Below, piece by piece: positions 7,701-9,039 of a stretch of DNA of 9,039 nt. The stretch comes from a bacterium (GTDB taxonomy: Bacteria; Pseudomonadota; Gammaproteobacteria; Burkholderiales; Burkholderiaceae_C), in assembly GCA_030824095.1 (NCBI GenBank), contig JAVBYK010000206.1, forward strand, positions 1-9,039. Reading direction: 5' to 3'. Each line of letters starts with the position of its first letter. The stretch's first letter is position 1. The notes under the pieces were generated by a model that had not been told where the DNA came from, searched no databases, and saw only the letters and a list, made by a program, of their open reading frames with translations. A program made the position numbers and the translations under genes.

Positions 7701-8194
7701 CACCCACCAAGTCGCAAGTGCTTGCGGGCACCAGCTTCGCCATGACGGCCAACACGGCGGCCACGCAAGCCTTCACCGGTTTGATGGCATCTACCGGCTA
7801 CACGATTTACTTTGTGGCCAAGGATGCAGCGGGCAACGTGCAGGCAACCGTGCAAACGGTGGCCTTCACGACAGCCCCCAGTGGCTATGTGGTGCAAGGC
7901 GGCCTGACCTGGTCACCGAACCACCTTGCCACCCTGAACTGGGCTGGTGCTGATGCCTTCTGCGCTGGCACCATCAATGGTCAAACGGGCTGGCGCTTGC
8001 CGACGATCACCGAGTTGAATGCGCTATCGAACTCGGGGGCGATCACTGGTCAAGGTTGGTCTATGACCCAAACCTGGTCGTCAACGGAAACGGGTGCGCC
8101 CTATCTGACACACCACCAAATTGTCCACCTTGACGTCAATATGGAAGTGACCTCCAGCAACAGCAATCCCTGGAGTGTGACGTGTGTCCGCTAG
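4757..8194 (+). CDS. Putative inverse-autotransporter-like surface adhesin with Fn3 repeats
   Basis: This 1145-residue exported protein begins with a Sec signal peptide (1-30, likely cut after ASFSAFA). A low-complexity Ala/Pro/Thr stretch follows (31-96), then about 245 residues of alternating hydrophobic/polar strands resembling an outer-membrane barrel (97-341) and a mixed linker (342-518). Five Fn3/Ig-like repeats occupy 519-1041, and a C-terminal DUF1566/lectin-like domain spans 1042-1145. The only cysteines are Cys1069 and Cys1143, probably one disulfide. Barrel first, Ig-like stalk next and a disulfide-bonded tip last is the intimin/invasin plan, so a surface adhesin is inferred. Homology of the barrel to the intimin family is not established. 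I chose ATG 4757 because the signal peptide starts there; a GTG at 4724 would add 11 residues ahead of it. The ribosome-binding site is weak (AAAGA). It is a single-gene unit, divergent from the regulator and bracketed by repeats. Confidence 0.85.
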   Translation: MKQASIRNPLRGLNLTPLAAALLASFSAFAQQGAVANPPAATATKAQAPQTELSTLPDLGSPASGNASIRPGPNGLTIANTFDDKSISVTPEYSDRTGWSVGTTLTSMLGDNAAVGVLLNVGRDKKELLINTGFQVDARQHVIVTVGQLEQFLDYAFRTGTESVGMTQTSGAVNYQLQLGSDFLRFLELNGYVAQTASRELAGKTFVVDTATLYELWNDPRRIAGGAVTGVQARLGFSPITGSTVRVSLGQERLRYDLLAGSSSVDRVTGGIEWAQQLGSGYQFKLAAESYSSQSSTTLALERSLRGGGGRHNIGLSLVGLRGRDGLGDDNQIKLTYTYLFGATATAGGHRGLDQAQAPVGTPQAVLPSSSSVAPSSAKALLRQVAQRPSVIPSHVVAKVDDTALPTRLIAVDKTALPAGTTINTPVGDVTIPLGTAVSSIAGVTKNLSAFVSSGQFSLVGNSLLIKLSQIAQPAVGVIDSYVITINNQVGGTTLVTMLVSHGSVKIDSITVTAGVVADTTAPVTASALSVSGTTFTSTVLSATINEAGTGYYLVQPAAAAAPTVAQVQAGTAFAMAANVAATPTISGLTASTAYKIYFVAKDVAGNVQPTVQNVSLTTAAPDVTAPITTAAPSVFGTADTATNLSVTINEAGTGYYLVQPAAAAAPTAAQVQAGTRFAMAANTATTQAVSGLTASTAYTIYFVAKDVAGNVQAGVQSVAFTTTVAPVVDVTAPLTTGLVVSGTTDTSATFSATINEAGIGYYQIRVAAAAAPTLAEMQAGSSWPMSANGAVTQFISGLTAATNYKIYFVAKDAAGNVQAAVQNVAVTTAAAPDVTPPVTGSGPSVSGTTHNATTLSVTINEAGTGYYLVKAAAAAAPTVAEVQAGTSFAMTANTAATQAISGLTASTAYKIYFVAKDAAGNVQAAVQNVAVTTTAAPDVTPPVTGSGPSVGSITDTGAIMSVTINEAGTGYFLVKPTIDPAPTKSQVLAGTSFAMTANTAATQAFTGLMASTGYTIYFVAKDAAGNVQATVQTVAFTTAPSGYVVQGGLTWSPNHLATLNWAGADAFCAGTINGQTGWRLPTITELNALSNSGAITGQGWSMTQTWSSTETGAPYLTHHQIVHLDVNMEVTSSNSNPWSVTCVR
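5045..5779 (+). other. Probable N-terminal beta-barrel domain of the adhesin
   Basis: Residues 97-341 consist of a succession of roughly 12-14 amphipathic strands of 9-14 residues, for example GWSVGTTLTSML, AAVGVLLNVG, GVQARLGFSPI, STVRVSLGQERLRYDL, YQFKLAAESYSS, NIGLSLVGLRG and IKLTYTYLF. They alternate small or hydrophobic with polar residues and are separated by short charged turns. The last strand ends in aromatics (YTYLF), like the C-terminal signal recognised by the barrel-assembly machinery. Type Ve inverse autotransporters have 12 strands. Strand number here is estimated by eye. A soluble beta-rich domain is the alternative. Confidence 0.55.
6311..7879 (+). repeat. Five tandem Fn3/Ig-like repeats (103-107 residues each)
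   Basis: Repeat units begin at 6311, 6623, 6944, 7256 and 7571, each at an Asp in a D(T/V)T(A/P)P motif, and the last ends at 7879. Every unit shows the order ATINEAGTGYYLV-like, an Ala/Pro-rich AAAAAPT(V/L)A, QAGTSFAM, SGLTASTAYKIYFVAKD and AGNVQ, ending in TT. This is the bacterial Fn3-like pattern. Unit 3 is the most diverged in its middle (QIRVAAAAAPTLAEMQ). In unit 5 the Ala-rich stretch is replaced by PTIDPAPTKSQ. In-phase repeats like these form extended stalks in surface proteins. The opposite strand also stays open across them, which is a composition artefact. Confidence 0.92.
7880..8191 (+). other. C-terminal DUF1566/lectin-like domain of the adhesin
   Basis: The last 104 residues carry the hallmarks of DUF1566 (Lcl C-terminal type) domains. 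These are Trp1062-Ala-Gly-Ala followed by Cys1069, GWRLPTITEL at 1078-1087, TWSSTE at 1106-1111, and a terminal WSVTC with Cys1143 two residues from the end. The family is often found at the tips of bacterial surface proteins and is related to C-type-lectin-like folds. The two cysteines are placed to bond the start and end of the domain. A ligand cannot be inferred. Confidence 0.75.
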
Positions 8195-8221
8195 TTGCCG
8201 GGCAGTCGCTGGGCACTGCGC

Positions 8222-8273
8222 GAAGCGTCAATCGCTATCGATACGATAGCAATTGACGCAGTATTGACGGGGG
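8222..8273 (+). repeat. Palindromic intergenic repeat, copy 2
   Basis: This is the direct-orientation partner of 4607-4658 (47 of 52 identical), 28 bp after the adhesin stop, between two convergent genes. The hairpin (8225-8259) pairs eight outer bases GCGTCAAT/ATTGACGC and seven inner bases GCTATCG/CGATAGC around an ATA loop, with one mismatch. A GGGGGTTTTT run follows at about 8269-8278, some 10 bases beyond the stem. The element may therefore weakly terminate adhesin transcription, but the gap is too long for a textbook terminator. Confidence 0.8.
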
Positions 8274-8283
8274 TTTTTGCCGA

Positions 8284-8940
8284 CTATTGCGCCATGCCTT
8301 TGAGCAGCGCCTGCGCCTGCGCCGCTTGCGGCGCCTGCTGCTGCACGATCAGGTCCAGGTAGCGCCTTGCCTCGGTCGGTTTTTGCGCCTTGCTGGCTTC
8401 ATTGGCCGCCTTGAGCCAGACTGAGCCTTTGAATGCCAGCGGTGCGCTGGCCAGCAGGGGGCTGCCCAGAACCTCGCCCAGCAGCTTGGTACCACGCTCC
8501 TGGCGGTGCATGAAGTCGGGCACAGCCAGGAAGGTGTTGGCGGCCACGAATTTGACCTCCAGCACGCCAGGGGTTCCGTTCTGCACCGGCGCTTCATGCG
8601 CGGTGTTGAGCAGACTGAGCGCCTTGTCGAGCTGGGCCAGACCGTCTTCGGCAAAGCCCATCTTCTTCCACGGCAACCAGGTCGTGGTGGCCTTCATCGC
8701 GGTGGCGGCTCCCGCATAGGCCAGCACGACCGGGTTGCTCGGTTCGCTCTTGACCAGGCCGGAGAAGGCTTCGGCGGCATGTTCAATGGCGGCGGAGTCG
8801 CCGGCGCTGGCCTGCAGAAATTGCTGGAAGGCGCTCTGGAATTGCGTCTCGGGGACGGCGATGGCGGCGCTGGTCAGGCCCACCAGGGCGGCACAGAGTG
8901 CCAACTGGCGGATGCGGCGTAAACGGGGGAATAGGTGCAT
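8284..8940 (-). CDS. Small Sec-exported helical-repeat (TPR-like) protein
   Basis: This 218-residue protein has a clear signal peptide (MHLFPRLRR, then a hydrophobic core ending TSAAIA, cut before VPETQF). The mature part is almost entirely amphipathic helices rich in Ala and Leu with TPR/Sel1-like character, for example NPVVLAYAGAATAMKAT and GLAQLDKALSLL. It is probably periplasmic: there is no lipobox cysteine, no cell-wall anchor and no second membrane helix. I chose ATG 8940 because AGGAG lies six bases upstream and the signal peptide begins there. The frame runs further upstream to 9024, but only through a conserved regulatory element. That element is shared with the ABC exporter operon, so the protein may be the exporter's periplasmic partner or serve the same envelope task. 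I do not recognise the family by name. It is convergent with the adhesin, 89 bp apart. Confidence 0.88.
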   Translation of the reverse strand: MHLFPRLRRIRQLALCAALVGLTSAAIAVPETQFQSAFQQFLQASAGDSAAIEHAAEAFSGLVKSEPSNPVVLAYAGAATAMKATTTWLPWKKMGFAEDGLAQLDKALSLLNTAHEAPVQNGTPGVLEVKFVAANTFLAVPDFMHRQERGTKLLGEVLGSPLLASAPLAFKGSVWLKAANEASKAQKPTEARRYLDLIVQQQAPQAAQAQALLKGMAQ

Positions 8941-8964
8941 TGCAAACTCCTGAAAATGTTGTGA

Positions 8965-9039
8965 GGAGTGCAGTGTCCAAAGGACGGGACCGCCGCGCAC
9001 GTGGTTTGAGACGAAGCGCCACACTGCGGCGCGAAATGC
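8965..9039 (-). promoter_or_regulatory. Conserved upstream element, copy B (before small exported protein)
   Basis: This copy matches 1953-2027 without gaps, with identical GGAGTGCAGTGTCC (8965-8978) and TTTGAGACGAA (9005-9015) cores 26 bases apart. It ends 24 bases before the ATG at 8940, against 26 in copy A. The outer dyad is kept with changed sequence (GCGCC at 9016-9020, GGCGC at 9028-9032). A GTCC-AAA-GGAC dyad at 8975-8985 corresponds to GTCCGGAC in copy A. GGCGCGAAA lies at 9028-9036. The element may continue past the window end. Confidence 0.7.

Noticed and set aside
6311..7879. Regularly spaced repeats considered as a CRISPR-like array
   Set aside because: The period is 309-321 bp, in frame, and the whole unit is conserved at protein level, so these are protein domain repeats.
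5969..7897. Two minus-strand frames of about 300 residues opposite the Fn3 repeats
   Set aside because: They mirror the repeat periodicity of the real gene and are rich in Arg, Cys, Gly and His. Both are shadows of the plus-strand coding sequence.
8941..9024. Longer start for the small exported protein
   Set aside because: It would put 28 residues before a clear signal peptide, cover the element shared with 1953-2027, and ignore the AGGAG placed six bases before the ATG at 8940.

Overview
The window reads as a chromosomal segment of a GC-rich betaproteobacterium, most likely Burkholderiales/Comamonadaceae (Rhodoferax- or Polaromonas-like). This rests on base composition, codon style, the HDLRQP-type hybrid kinase and the short GCTATC...GATAGC intergenic palindromes. 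The assignment is by impression, since no search was possible. Six protein genes are supported: five on the minus strand and one large gene on the plus strand.

Left part (17-1926, minus): a two-gene ABC exporter operon of the LolCDE/MacB superfamily. A GTG-started ATPase (1237-1926) overlaps by four bases (ATGA) a four-helix FtsX-type permease (17-1240). Bases 1-16 lie beyond the permease stop and show nothing recognisable. Middle (2082-4459, minus): a two-component pair. A NarL/LuxR-type response regulator (3827-4459) overlaps by one base a six-helix hybrid histidine kinase with a C-terminal receiver (2082-3827). A plausible sigma70 promoter and a perfect AGTCAA-TT-TTGACT palindrome lie just upstream of the regulator.

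Right part: a divergent 1145-residue exported protein (4757-8194, plus). It has a Sec signal peptide, a probable N-terminal outer-membrane beta-barrel, a linker, five tandem ~105-residue Fn3/Ig-like repeats, and a C-terminal DUF1566/lectin-like domain holding the protein's only two cysteines. That order resembles the intimin/invasin (type Ve, inverse autotransporter) plan, so I read it as a candidate surface adhesin. Two 52-bp direct copies of a palindromic element bracket the gene. Convergent to it is a small exported helical-repeat protein (8284-8940, minus).

The main regulatory observation is a 75-bp element, ungapped and about 72% identical between copies. One copy lies upstream of the ABC ATPase (1953-2027) and the other upstream of the small exported protein (8965-9039), at nearly the same distance from each start codon. 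The exporter and the small exported protein are therefore probably co-regulated although about 6 kb apart. The two-component system and the adhesin locus lie between them. Whether this regulator controls the exporter, the adhesin or itself cannot be decided from sequence.

The spacer 4460-4756 (297 bp) holds the divergent control region and one palindromic repeat. No RNA genes, transposases, integrases or CRISPR arrays were seen.
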